A DNA stretch of 64,000 nucleotides, taken from NCBI RefSeq assembly GCF_024197615.1, contig NZ_JAKUKE010000003.1, positions 153,187-217,186 on the forward strand. Direction: 5' to 3'. Within the stretch, counting starts at the first letter, position 1; every line of letters starts with the position of its first letter. Positions 35,950-42,483 of the stretch are shown in pieces. Source of the stretch: Desulfuromonas sp. KJ2020 (lineage in GTDB: Bacteria; Desulfobacterota; Desulfuromonadia; Desulfuromonadales; SZUA-540). A program made the position numbers and the translations under genes. Under the pieces are notes generated by a model. The model did not search any database and was not told the DNA's origin. It was given only the letters and a program-made list of their open reading frames with translations.

Positions 35950-37782
35950 ATGGCAACATCATTCAACCCAGGCCAGCCCAAAATATACCGCTGCATGCAC
36001 CTGTTCGCCGGCATTGGTGGCGGGTCGCTGGGCTTCAAATGGGCTCGGTTCAACTGGAGGGGCATCCCTGGCCGGTTCGAAAACATTCTGGCCATCGACA
36101 GCGACCCGGGCGCGTGCGAAAGCTATCTCAACATAACCCGCTCCCGCTCCGAATGTTGGGATCTGTTCAGCCGAGACCAGTACACCCGCTTTCACGGGCG
36201 CGAACCTCAAGAGGGCTGGGCCGAAGTCACCGCCGCTGACATCAACGAGGCCTGCGGAGGGATCGCCCCTGACGTCGTCTTCACCTCCCCGCCCTGCAAA
36301 GGGCTTTCGGGCCTGTTGCCCCAGGCCTCGGCCAAGCTTGACCGGTACCAGGCGCTCAATGAGCTGACCCTCCGCGGCATCCGCCTCACCATTGACGCCT
36401 TCCCGGATAGTCCCCCCAGGGTGCTGCTTCTCGAAAACGTGCCCCGCATCAAAAGCCGCGGCAAGCACCTGCTGAAAGAGATCGTGCGGCTGCTGCAAAG
36501 CCGCGGGTACGCCGTGGACCTCAGCGACCACGACTGCGGAGAGCTCGGCGGCCTCGGCCAGCGCCGCAAACGGTTTCTCCTTATCGCCAGGCATAAAGAG
36601 AGCCTGCAGCCGTTCATCTACCAGCCTCCGAAAAGAGCCCTCAAAACCATCGGGGATATCATCGGGCCGCTTCCGCTGCCTGATACCGAGGATATGGGGC
36701 CCATGCACAGACTGCCGCGCCTCAAGTGGCTGACCTGGCTGCGCTTGGCCCTGATCCCGGCAGGCGGAGACTGGCGCGATCTGCAGAAGATAGAACCTGA
36801 GGATTTCCGGATCAAGCATTATCCCCGCCCAGGTGTCTACGGGGTAATGGCTATGTCCGAGACTTGCGGTGCCGTTACCGGTGGCTCCGGTATAGGTTCG
36901 AGCAACGGCCCGCAAGCGATAGCCGATCCGAGAGTGCCCCTGAAGTCAAACCGGCACCACGCTCATTTTTCTGTGGGTAAATACGATGAGACCGGCGGCA
37001 CAGTTACCGGAGCGACCCACGCCGCGAATGGTGCTGCTTGCATCGCCGACCCGCGCCTGCATAAAAACCTTCAGGACTACAGCGGGTCGCCCGGCCTGTA
37101 CGGGGTTAACGGATGGGCCGGGCAAATGCCGGCCGTCACCGGCATGGCCAAGGTCAGCAGCAGCAACACGCCTGCCGCCATCGCCGACCCTCGGCTGCCC
37201 GGCTCAAAGGGCACCTATCCCAACAGGTTCAAGATCATCAAGTGGGATAAACACGTGCCTGTGGTCACCGGAGACACCGACGTTCAGTGCGGTGCGCCGT
37301 CGATCGAAGACCCTCGCCTCGGCTGCGCACCCAGGGGGAACACAAAAGGCCCGTTCGGCGTACAGCCTTGGAGCGAAACCGCTTCGACCGTCTTCGGCTC
37401 CCTCGATCTGCACGCCGGAGCTGCCGCCGTCAATGACCCGCGCATACCGGGCCCAAACGAAAGGCTCGACCCGCCGCCCGTGATCATCTCATTGGATGGA
37501 ACCTGGCATCGCCCGTTGACCACCCTCGAACTGGCCGCCCTGCAATCTTTCCCCGTAAGGCTTGAGGATGGGTCCCCCTTCGTGCTGGCCGGCAACAACG
37601 ACGGCAAGTGGCGCGAGTGGATCGGCAACGCCGTTCCGCCCCTAGCCGCCAAGGCTATCGGAGAAGCCATCGGAGAATCCCTGCTTCAGGCCGACCTGGG
37701 CGAAACCTTCGTGCTCGGCATGACTCCGGTTTGGGTAAGCCCCGAAAAAATACGGCCGTCGAGAATTTACGGGATTCAGTGA
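35950..37782 (+). CDS. C5 DNA methyltransferase with five internal repeats
   Basis: 610-residue cytosine-5 methyltransferase. Motif I LFAGIGGGSLGF, catalytic Cys116 in SPPCKGLSG, motif VI LLENVP (161-165) and motif VIII QRRKRF (204-209) are intact, and the C-terminal motif X lies around IGNAVPPLAAKAIGE. Between them the target-recognition region is unusually long (about 290-500) and consists of five repeats of about 41-46 residues, each ending Asp-Pro-Arg (326, 367, 413, 454, 497) after a V-T-G/V-F-G step. Probably modifies phage DNA against host restriction; no restriction enzyme is nearby. Start at 35950. Confidence 0.9.
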   Translation: MATSFNPGQPKIYRCMHLFAGIGGGSLGFKWARFNWRGIPGRFENILAIDSDPGACESYLNITRSRSECWDLFSRDQYTRFHGREPQEGWAEVTAADINEACGGIAPDVVFTSPPCKGLSGLLPQASAKLDRYQALNELTLRGIRLTIDAFPDSPPRVLLLENVPRIKSRGKHLLKEIVRLLQSRGYAVDLSDHDCGELGGLGQRRKRFLLIARHKESLQPFIYQPPKRALKTIGDIIGPLPLPDTEDMGPMHRLPRLKWLTWLRLALIPAGGDWRDLQKIEPEDFRIKHYPRPGVYGVMAMSETCGAVTGGSGIGSSNGPQAIADPRVPLKSNRHHAHFSVGKYDETGGTVTGATHAANGAACIADPRLHKNLQDYSGSPGLYGVNGWAGQMPAVTGMAKVSSSNTPAAIADPRLPGSKGTYPNRFKIIKWDKHVPVVTGDTDVQCGAPSIEDPRLGCAPRGNTKGPFGVQPWSETASTVFGSLDLHAGAAAVNDPRIPGPNERLDPPPVIISLDGTWHRPLTTLELAALQSFPVRLEDGSPFVLAGNNDGKWREWIGNAVPPLAAKAIGEAIGESLLQADLGETFVLGMTPVWVSPEKIRPSRIYGIQ

Positions 37783-37795
37783 AGGGAGAGAGACC

Positions 37796-38017
37796 ATGAC
37801 CTGGATGAACATAACCTGCGGAAAGTGCGGCCACCAGGCCGATATCGATGAATTCACCCACACGCCGATCAGCGGGCCGCTTCCGAAAAACACCTTTCAG
37901 TGCCCTACGTGCATGGCCGCGATCGAGAGAAGAACCGTTGGCCCTGGCAAGCTCTATGAATCCGGGCTGTATGTTCCTGGGCCGGTGAAGTTGGTTGCGG
38001 TGGATTCGAGGTTATAG
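37796..38017 (+). CDS. Small zinc-ribbon protein
   Basis: 73 residues with Cys pairs CGKCGH near the start and FQCPTCMAAIER, a typical four-Cys zinc ribbon, then a short Gly/Val-rich end. A likely DNA- or protein-binding accessory of unknown target. Follows the methyltransferase by 13 bases, with a GGGAGAG ribosome site. Confidence 0.6.
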   Translation: MTWMNITCGKCGHQADIDEFTHTPISGPLPKNTFQCPTCMAAIERRTVGPGKLYESGLYVPGPVKLVAVDSRL

Positions 38018-38019
38018 CC

Positions 38020-38592
38020 ATGCAGCAAAACATCCATTGCCATAAATGCCGGGCCGGGTACACCGCGCTCTACCTCAAAGAAGAGATCCTTGAAAACGGC
38101 ACCATGCTGCACTCCATCGTCTGCCGGCTGTGTGGTACCAGGATCAAAACCAAAACGGTGACCACGCTGATCGGGTCAGCCCGCAAGCCTGCACCTGCTC
38201 CAGTGGTCATTGATGAAAAGCCCAAAAAAGAGCGCCCCAAAAAGCTCAAACTGGCCAAACCGCAATACACCTACTCGCCCTGCCACGTCCACGGCTGCAC
38301 TGGCCAGATCGTTGAGGTGCTAAACCAAAGCGGTCTTTGCGAAGACTGCGGAAAAGCTGTGCGGAGATGGGAAAGGGGAAAAAGAAGCACGCCGCCGCAA
38401 GTCGTGAAGTCAAATGGGCATTGGGTCAAAAACACTGGGTTGCTCCTTGGAGAGGATGTCGTCGTCAAAAAGAAAAAGAGAGCCCCAAAGCCCAAGGTAG
38501 CCAAGTTAAGTAAGCAGATAGAGTCCGACCTGGTTAAGCTCTCACGCAGAGGAAACAAGGCAGCCAGACAGCTTCTGGTTCAAATAGGATAG
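38020..38592 (+). CDS. Zinc-finger protein with basic linker
   Basis: 190 residues. Cys pairs HCHKC near the start, CRLCG (residues 35-39), then CHVHGC and CEDCGK (92-115) suggest two zinc sites; the spacers are Lys/Pro-rich and strongly basic, and a Lys-rich C-terminal part ends in a short helix (NKAARQLLVQIG). It looks like a nucleic-acid-binding phage protein. No family recognised. Confidence 0.6.
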   Translation: MQQNIHCHKCRAGYTALYLKEEILENGTMLHSIVCRLCGTRIKTKTVTTLIGSARKPAPAPVVIDEKPKKERPKKLKLAKPQYTYSPCHVHGCTGQIVEVLNQSGLCEDCGKAVRRWERGKRSTPPQVVKSNGHWVKNTGLLLGEDVVVKKKKRAPKPKVAKLSKQIESDLVKLSRRGNKAARQLLVQIG

Positions 38593-38601
38593 GAGGCACT
38601 C

Positions 38602-39036
38602 ATGTCCATTTACTTGATAGTCGTCATTGCTTTCACCATTGGTGGATCGTGCGGGGTGATCCTTATGGCACTTCTGCAGGTAGGCAGAATCAACGAAATG
38701 GAGGCCCTTATCGACAAGGCGCCTACCATGGCAGAAGAGGCAAAAGCAAACGGAAGGAGTTTTTTTAGAGGACACTCCATTGTGTATTTGGGCGGCAGGT
38801 GGGTCTACGAAGACAATCTGCAGCCCCTTCCTGGTTGGGGCGGAGAGGCGAGGCCGTGCAAGCGGTGTGGTAGTGGCAAATGGTCTGGTGATGGTCACCA
38901 TGATGAATGCTTAGGGTTGTTGCCTGGGGTAGATAACGCCTGTTGCGGGCATGGTGATAGGAGTCAATCGTACATAAGATTTACCTCTGGCGTTGTTGTC
39001 AGGGGCTTTGACGTGGTTGACGCCTGGCGGGTCTGA
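38602..39036 (+). CDS. DUF3789-like membrane segment fused to a Cys-rich domain
   Basis: 144 residues. The N-terminal 27 residues (MSIYLIVVIAFTIGGSCGVI, then LMALLQVGR) match the short phage membrane family DUF3789. The C-terminal half has the Cys/His motif PCKRCGSGK, HHDECLGLLPGVDNACCGHG and RFTSGVVVRGFDV, a pattern I associate with small phage proteins of unknown function. The two parts are usually separate, so this is probably a fusion. Last long gene before the cassette-like region. Confidence 0.6.
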   Translation: MSIYLIVVIAFTIGGSCGVILMALLQVGRINEMEALIDKAPTMAEEAKANGRSFFRGHSIVYLGGRWVYEDNLQPLPGWGGEARPCKRCGSGKWSGDGHHDECLGLLPGVDNACCGHGDRSQSYIRFTSGVVVRGFDVVDAWRV

Positions 39037-39071
39037 TAAGCGGTGAGGGTGAAATCTCCGAAGGAGCGCAT

Positions 39072-39248
39072 ATGAAATACACTGAATGTATTTGCCACGA
39101 CTGCTGCAACGTTACCCTGCCCACGGACAGCGTTTATTCGTGCGGGTGTGATGACGCAGGCCCAATTTATGACGAAGAGGCGTGCGGGGAGTGCCCCCAG
39201 CAGGCCAAATGTGATGTTCCCAAACACCCAGAGCTGTACCAAGATTAA
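39072..39248 (+). CDS. Small cysteine-rich protein
   Basis: 58 residues (MKYTECICHDCCNVTL..., ending HPELYQD) starting at ATG 39072 after AAGGAGCGC. It contains nine Cys in clusters CICHDCC, CGCDD and CGECPQQAKC, so it could bind one or two zinc ions or an Fe-S cluster. Its stop is followed by a short TAAT...GGTTA stretch that may mark the left border of the cassette-like array. Confidence 0.55.
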   Translation: MKYTECICHDCCNVTLPTDSVYSCGCDDAGPIYDEEACGECPQQAKCDVPKHPELYQD

Positions 39249-39283
39249 TCGCAGTAATTGGTTGGTTATGCATGGAGGCTCAC

Positions 39284-39790
39284 ATGGTCAGGCAAAAGGT
39301 ACAGAAAAACGATGACCCGTTTCCTTACGAAGGTCCCATCGAGAGGGCCGACGGGGTGAGACCTTACAATCATTATATTTGGCCGATGCATGGCGACGGT
39401 TGGTGGGCAGAACGAGAGGTTGGGTACCATATTCATGGCCGCTGGAATTTTTGCGTATTCGCTCTGGCCGATGGTCGATACTCGACGAGCGGGCATGTTT
39501 GGGACATCGAGCGGGGCTATGACCGCCCTGGTAGAACCTGCGTTTTTGAAACAAGGGCAGAGGCCGTCCGAATGGGTTGTGCCAGGATGATAAGGGCAGC
39601 AAGGGCTTCGCGGAAATGGACCGCGTATGGCTGCGGGAAGTTGGAGGGCTCAAACCTCGCCAAGGTGATCAACTGGGCCCGGGGGGTTGTAGCAAGAGAA
39701 ACGGGCAGGCAGGAGCCAAGGCCTATACGAGTCAGTGAGCCTGAAAAGCCAAGGCCAAAAACGGGCTTGCCGTTGTTGGATTGGGCATAA
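39284..39790 (+). CDS. Cassette-like ORF 0, uncharacterised protein
   Basis: 168 residues if started at the ATG at 39284, preceded by TGGAGG; a 4-residue longer start exists. Trp/Tyr/His-rich N-terminal half (PYNHYIWPMHGDGWWAE, then GYHIHGRWNF) and a basic C-terminal part. No family recognised. Its TAA stop lies inside the first full attC-like site. A GTTATGC at 39265-39271 may be the left cassette boundary. Confidence 0.65.
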   Translation: MVRQKVQKNDDPFPYEGPIERADGVRPYNHYIWPMHGDGWWAEREVGYHIHGRWNFCVFALADGRYSTSGHVWDIERGYDRPGRTCVFETRAEAVRMGCARMIRAARASRKWTAYGCGKLEGSNLAKVINWARGVVARETGRQEPRPIRVSEPEKPRPKTGLPLLDWA

Positions 39791-39855
39791 CGACTGAGGT
39801 CACCGGACCGGGAACGCGCAGCGGTTCCCGGTCCGAGTGGACCGATTGGTTACAC
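39785..39855 (+). repeat. attC-like site 1
   Basis: An imperfect inverted repeat. The outer pair is TAAC (39788-39791) and GTTA (39849-39852), the inner boxes are GGTC-AC (39798-39803) and GTGGACC (one extrahelical base), then a 12-bp perfect stem CGGACCGGGAAC/GTTCCCGGTCCG with an 8-base loop. The TAAC overlaps the stop codon of the gene before. This order of outer box, spacer, inner box and hairpin with an unpaired base matches integron attC sites. Confidence 0.65.
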
Positions 39856-39878
39856 CTTTTTTCGTAGAGGAGAGAACG

Positions 39879-40253
39879 ATGGAAAACTGTAACGCAATGC
39901 TGATCGTTGGCCCCGCTGGCGCAGGAAAAACCAGAAGAGCAAAAGAAGAAGCCGAAAAGCGGGGTGGGAATTACGTGGTCACTTTCTGGGAGGAGATCCA
40001 GACCGAAAGGGGCCTTGCGAGGGTCATGAAATCGAACCCCAACACGGTGATTGTTGAGGGGCTGCCTGTTTCGGCTCTGAAAAAACCCGAGAAGATTAAG
40101 CGGCTCGTTGGTGGCGACGCCCTTGTCTCGCGGGAAAAATTCAAAGCCCCTGTTCTGGTGAAGCTGCCGATGCTCATTTTCACCATGCTGGCACCTGCGC
40201 TGCCGAAAATGGAGGACACCGTCTGGCGGCGCTTTGAGGTTGTAGAGGTGTAA
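39879..40253 (+). CDS. Cassette-like ORF 1, P-loop NTP-binding protein
   Basis: 124 residues from ATG 39879, with ribosome site GAGGAGAG. Walker A motif IVGPAGAGKT (residues 9-18) followed by RRAKEEAEKRGGNYVV, and a segment VIVEGLPVSAL that could hold a Walker B-like acidic residue. Too short for a full AAA+ protein; perhaps a small kinase- or helicase-loader-like protein. Function unknown. The TAA stop forms part of attC-like site 2. Confidence 0.7.
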   Translation: MENCNAMLIVGPAGAGKTRRAKEEAEKRGGNYVVTFWEEIQTERGLARVMKSNPNTVIVEGLPVSALKKPEKIKRLVGGDALVSREKFKAPVLVKLPMLIFTMLAPALPKMEDTVWRRFEVVEV

Positions 40254-40321
40254 CAGGACAGAGATAAGCGGCGGACGTGGCCGCGCAGCGGACACCGTCC
40301 GCTTGAGTGATGTGGTTAGAA
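40248..40321 (+). repeat. attC-like site 2
   Basis: The outer boxes TAAC (40251-40254) and GTTAGAA (40315-40321) enclose AAGCGG/CCGCTT and a perfect GCGGACG/CGTCCGC stem (40271-40277 with 40296-40302) with a small inner hairpin. GTTAGAA fits the attC core site GTTRRRY apart from the last base. The R-side sequence CTTGAGTGAT-TGGTTA is shared with site 4. Confidence 0.65.
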
Positions 40322-40333
40322 AGTGAGGTTGCT

Positions 40334-40516
40334 ATGGAAAGAGGTTTGTTGCCGATCTTGCTCGCAGCGGCATTTTCAGAACAAAACCTGTACCACCATC
40401 CGATCCGTGCCGGAAGAAGAAAACGCACGGTTGAATCGACCATAAGCAAAGCCGAGAGAAAACAAAGAACCGCGAAAAAGAAGGCGGCGAAGAAAAGCAA
40501 AAAGCGGAACAGGTGA
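40334..40516 (+). CDS. Cassette-like ORF 2, small basic protein
   Basis: 60 residues, MERGLLPILLAAAFSEQNLY followed by a strongly basic tail (KAERKQRTAKKKAAKKSKKR). The hydrophobic start and the Lys-rich end could suit a nucleic-acid-binding peptide. No family recognised. Start ATG 40334 follows GTGAGG. Stop TGA is 4 bases before site 3. Confidence 0.55.
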   Translation: MERGLLPILLAAAFSEQNLYHHPIRAGRRKRTVESTISKAERKQRTAKKKAAKKSKKRNR

Positions 40517-40520
40517 AGCT

Positions 40521-40540
40521 TTCTAACGCTTGAGTTAACC
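40521..40540 (+). repeat. Collapsed attC-like site 3
   Basis: TTCTAAC-GCTTGA-GTTAACC (40521-40540) has the two outer boxes of an attC site with the hairpin missing. GCTTGAGTTAACC resembles the right-hand end of sites 2 and 4. It looks like an attC site deleted between its arms. Confidence 0.4.
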
Positions 40541-40561
40541 GGATTGCGGAGGTGAAAAGAG

Positions 40562-40801
40562 ATGCCATTTTTGGACTATCACAGAGAAGCATTGGAGAGA
40601 GCGCAAAATCGTGAATTGCGTAGCAATTCCGAGTTGAGCGGCGGGTTAGCCGCCGAAGTATCAAAAGCGGAAAAAGCCAGACGTCTGGCGGGTGAAATTA
40701 TTGCCACGCTTTATGTAAATGTTGAACGAGGCAATCTTCCAGAAGCCTTATTGGAAAGGCTGGATATTTGGAAAAACAGGCTTCGTGAATATGGCGGATA
40801 A
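40562..40801 (+). CDS. Cassette-like ORF 3, uncharacterised helical protein
   Basis: 79 residues from ATG 40562 after GGAGGTG. Helical and charged (LDYHREALERAQNRELR, then AEKARRLAGEIIATLY). No family recognised. Its stop TAA is inside attC-like site 4. Possibly a small DNA- or protein-binding helper. Confidence 0.6.
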   Translation: MPFLDYHREALERAQNRELRSNSELSGGLAAEVSKAEKARRLAGEIIATLYVNVERGNLPEALLERLDIWKNRLREYGG

Positions 40802-40867
40802 CGATGAGGTAGGCGGCGGACCCGGCGGAGATAGCCGTCCGGCGTCCGCTTGACTGATTGGTTAACC
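40796..40867 (+). repeat. attC-like site 4
   Basis: TAAC (40799-40802) and GTTAACC (40861-40867) enclose GCGG/CCGC boxes and a GC-rich imperfect stem (40813-40828 with 40837-40850). The left side GATAACGATGAGGTAGGCGG resembles site 1 (TAACGACTGAGGT), and the right side CTTGACTGATTGGTTA resembles sites 1 and 2, so these are homologous repeats and not chance hairpins. Confidence 0.65.
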
Positions 40868-40890
40868 CTTTACACATGGAGGCCGAAATA

Positions 40891-41073
40891 GTGAAAGAAG
40901 AATTTATTTCAGGAAAGCTCGAAGCGTTTGAACCTGCTCCGCCGAACCCAGACATTGTGAGAATGACGGAAACTGTGTTGGCGCAGAACGAAAAAATAAT
41001 TGAGATGAATGCACGTTTACTGGCCGTGCTGACCGCACCGATGCAAATGGTAGCCTGGCGCGAAGAGGGTTAA
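40891..41073 (+). CDS. Cassette-like ORF 4, uncharacterised protein
   Basis: 60 residues from GTG 40891, placed by GGAGG at 40878-40882; an ATG at 40876 without ribosome site is the alternative. Helical, NEKIIEMNARLLAVLTAPMQ near the end. No family recognised. The TAA stop abuts the region of site 5. Confidence 0.5.
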   Translation: MKEEFISGKLEAFEPAPPNPDIVRMTETVLAQNEKIIEMNARLLAVLTAPMQMVAWREEG

Positions 41074-41078
41074 CACCC

Positions 41079-41143
41079 TGATAACGGGTGGCGACGAACA
41101 GTAACTAGCCTTTAGATGACAGCTATGTTCCATCCCGTTAATT
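41079..41143 (+). repeat. attC-like site 5 (divergent)
   Basis: TAACGGGTGG (41082-41091) pairs with CCATCCCGTTA (41130-41140) with one bulged base. The centre shows only weak pairing. The sequence is unlike sites 1, 2 and 4, so the assignment is weaker. Confidence 0.4.
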
Positions 41144-41186
41144 AGCTGGTTCTACGGCACTTTTAGAGCGATGGAGGATTTTAGAC

Positions 41187-41411
41187 ATGCCGACAATGGA
41201 AGATCTAAGACAACACAGACAACTGCCGTTTGTAAGGCGTGGGATGCGTGTTGAGGTAAATGGTAGACCAGGGAGAATAGCCGGGGTCAACAGCAGCGGA
41301 AACCTCAATGTGATTTTCGACGGAGAGGCGCATAGCGTTAATTGCCACCCACTTTGGCAGATGACCTACTTTGACAAAGCCGGGAACGTGGTAGCCAGTT
41401 ACGGCGATTAA
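41187..41411 (+). CDS. Cassette-like ORF 5, small beta-rich protein
   Basis: 74 residues from ATG 41187, with TGGAGG at 41172-41177. Predominantly beta: GMRVEVNGRPGRIAGVNSSG then NLNVIFDGEAHSVNCHPLW, reminiscent of small KOW/SH3-like phage proteins. Function unknown. Last small gene before the IntI-type recombinase. Confidence 0.6.
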   Translation: MPTMEDLRQHRQLPFVRRGMRVEVNGRPGRIAGVNSSGNLNVIFDGEAHSVNCHPLWQMTYFDKAGNVVASYGD

Positions 41412-41434
41412 TGCCATAGAACCATCATTACCCA

Positions 41435-41470
41435 GCCATCATGGCGGCATAACACCGCAGCCATGATGGC
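41435..41470. repeat. Perfect 11-bp inverted repeat upstream of the IntI gene
   Basis: GCCATCATGGC (41435-41445) and GCCATGATGGC (41460-41470) are exact complements around GGCATAACACC. No T run follows on either strand, so this is not a simple terminator. In position it is where an attI or an integrase operator would be expected, but no GTTRRRY core is present on the plus strand. Confidence 0.45.
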
Positions 41471-41503
41471 AAGCACCTGAAAACACGAAAGGAGAGAGAG
41501 ACA

Positions 41504-42469
41504 ATGAGAGCCACCGAAGTGATCGACAAGCTGCGCGAAAAGATCAGGCTTAAGCATTACAGCCTGGCCACTGAAAAAGCCTATATCGGCTGGGTGCGGC
41601 GCTATATCTCGTGGCATGTAGAGCGCGTTGCTGCCAGCAGGGCTCTCGAATCCACCGCAGAGGTTGAGGCTTTTCTCTCCTATCTCGCCAGTCAAAGACG
41701 GGTCAGCGCCAGCACGCAGAACGTGGCGTTTAATGCCCTGATCTTTCTTTACCGCGATGTGCTCGGTCAGGATCTAGGCAACATCGATGCCCTGCGGGCC
41801 AAAAAGAGCAAACGCCTGCCGGTGGTGCTCACCCGGGCCGAGGTGTCGCGGGTGCTGGGCCTTATGCGTGGCGATGCCTGGCTGATGGCCTCGCTGCTCT
41901 ATGGTGCGGGGCTGCGTCTCTCCGAGGTGCTGCGCCTGCGCGTCAAAGATATCGACTTCGACAAGCGCACCCTGCTGATCCGCTGCGGCAAGGGCGATAA
42001 AGACCGCGTCACTATGCTGCCTGAGTCGCTTATCATCGCCCTGCACGATCACCTCGATCAGCGCCGAGCCACCTATCAGCACGACCTGGCCAAAGGCATC
42101 GGGGCCAGCATGCCAGCGGCCCTGGTGCGCAAATATCCCCAGGCACCCCTGCAGTGGGGGTGGCAATACGTCTTCCCCGCCTCGTCGGTAGCCAAAGACC
42201 CTCGCGATGGGATGACCAAGCGCCACCACCTGCATCCTTCGGCGCTGCAAAAAGCATTCAGGGCCGCCGCGCATCGTGCTGGCATCGTCAAGCCGGCCAC
42301 TCCTCACACTCTGCGGCATTCTTTCGCCACGCACCTGCTCGAATCCGGGGCCGATATCCGCACCCTGCAAGAGCTGCTCGGCCATGCCGATGTATCGACC
42401 ACGCAGATCTATACCCATGTCATGGGGCAGGGCATCACGACCCGCAGCCCGTTGGATATGGTGATTTAA
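41504..42469 (+). CDS. intI: IntI-type integron integrase
   Basis: 321-residue tyrosine recombinase of the integron-integrase subfamily. The N-terminal core-binding part reads LREKIRLKHYSLATEKAYIG then VRRYI. Catalytic residues are Arg138 (GAGLRLSEVL), Lys163 or Lys166, His268 and Arg271 (PHTLRHSFATHLLESG), His294 and Tyr303 (GHADVSTTQIYTH). The IntI-specific insertion is present at about 213-250: WGWQYVFPASS, DPRDGMTKRHHL, HPSALQKAF. Positions lie 8-9 residues from IntI1. It differs from XerC/D and from the phage integrase at 25403. The start follows AAGGAGAGAG. It is transcribed in the same direction as the cassette-like genes before it and as terminase after it. Confidence 0.9.
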   Translation: MRATEVIDKLREKIRLKHYSLATEKAYIGWVRRYISWHVERVAASRALESTAEVEAFLSYLASQRRVSASTQNVAFNALIFLYRDVLGQDLGNIDALRAKKSKRLPVVLTRAEVSRVLGLMRGDAWLMASLLYGAGLRLSEVLRLRVKDIDFDKRTLLIRCGKGDKDRVTMLPESLIIALHDHLDQRRATYQHDLAKGIGASMPAALVRKYPQAPLQWGWQYVFPASSVAKDPRDGMTKRHHLHPSALQKAFRAAAHRAGIVKPATPHTLRHSFATHLLESGADIRTLQELLGHADVSTTQIYTHVMGQGITTRSPLDMVI

Positions 42470-42483
42470 GGAGCCTCACCCTC

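Noticed and set aside
39785..40867. The cassette-separating hairpins as simple rho-independent terminators
   Set aside because: No T runs follow them, they share outer TAAC/GTTA boxes and related arms, and terminators after every small gene would stop the late transcript.
41504..42469. IntI-type gene as a second ordinary phage integrase or XerC/D
   Set aside because: It carries the extra IntI segment (WGWQYVFP ... RHHL) before the His-x-x-Arg box and is far from the attachment sites; the true phage integrase is at 25403.
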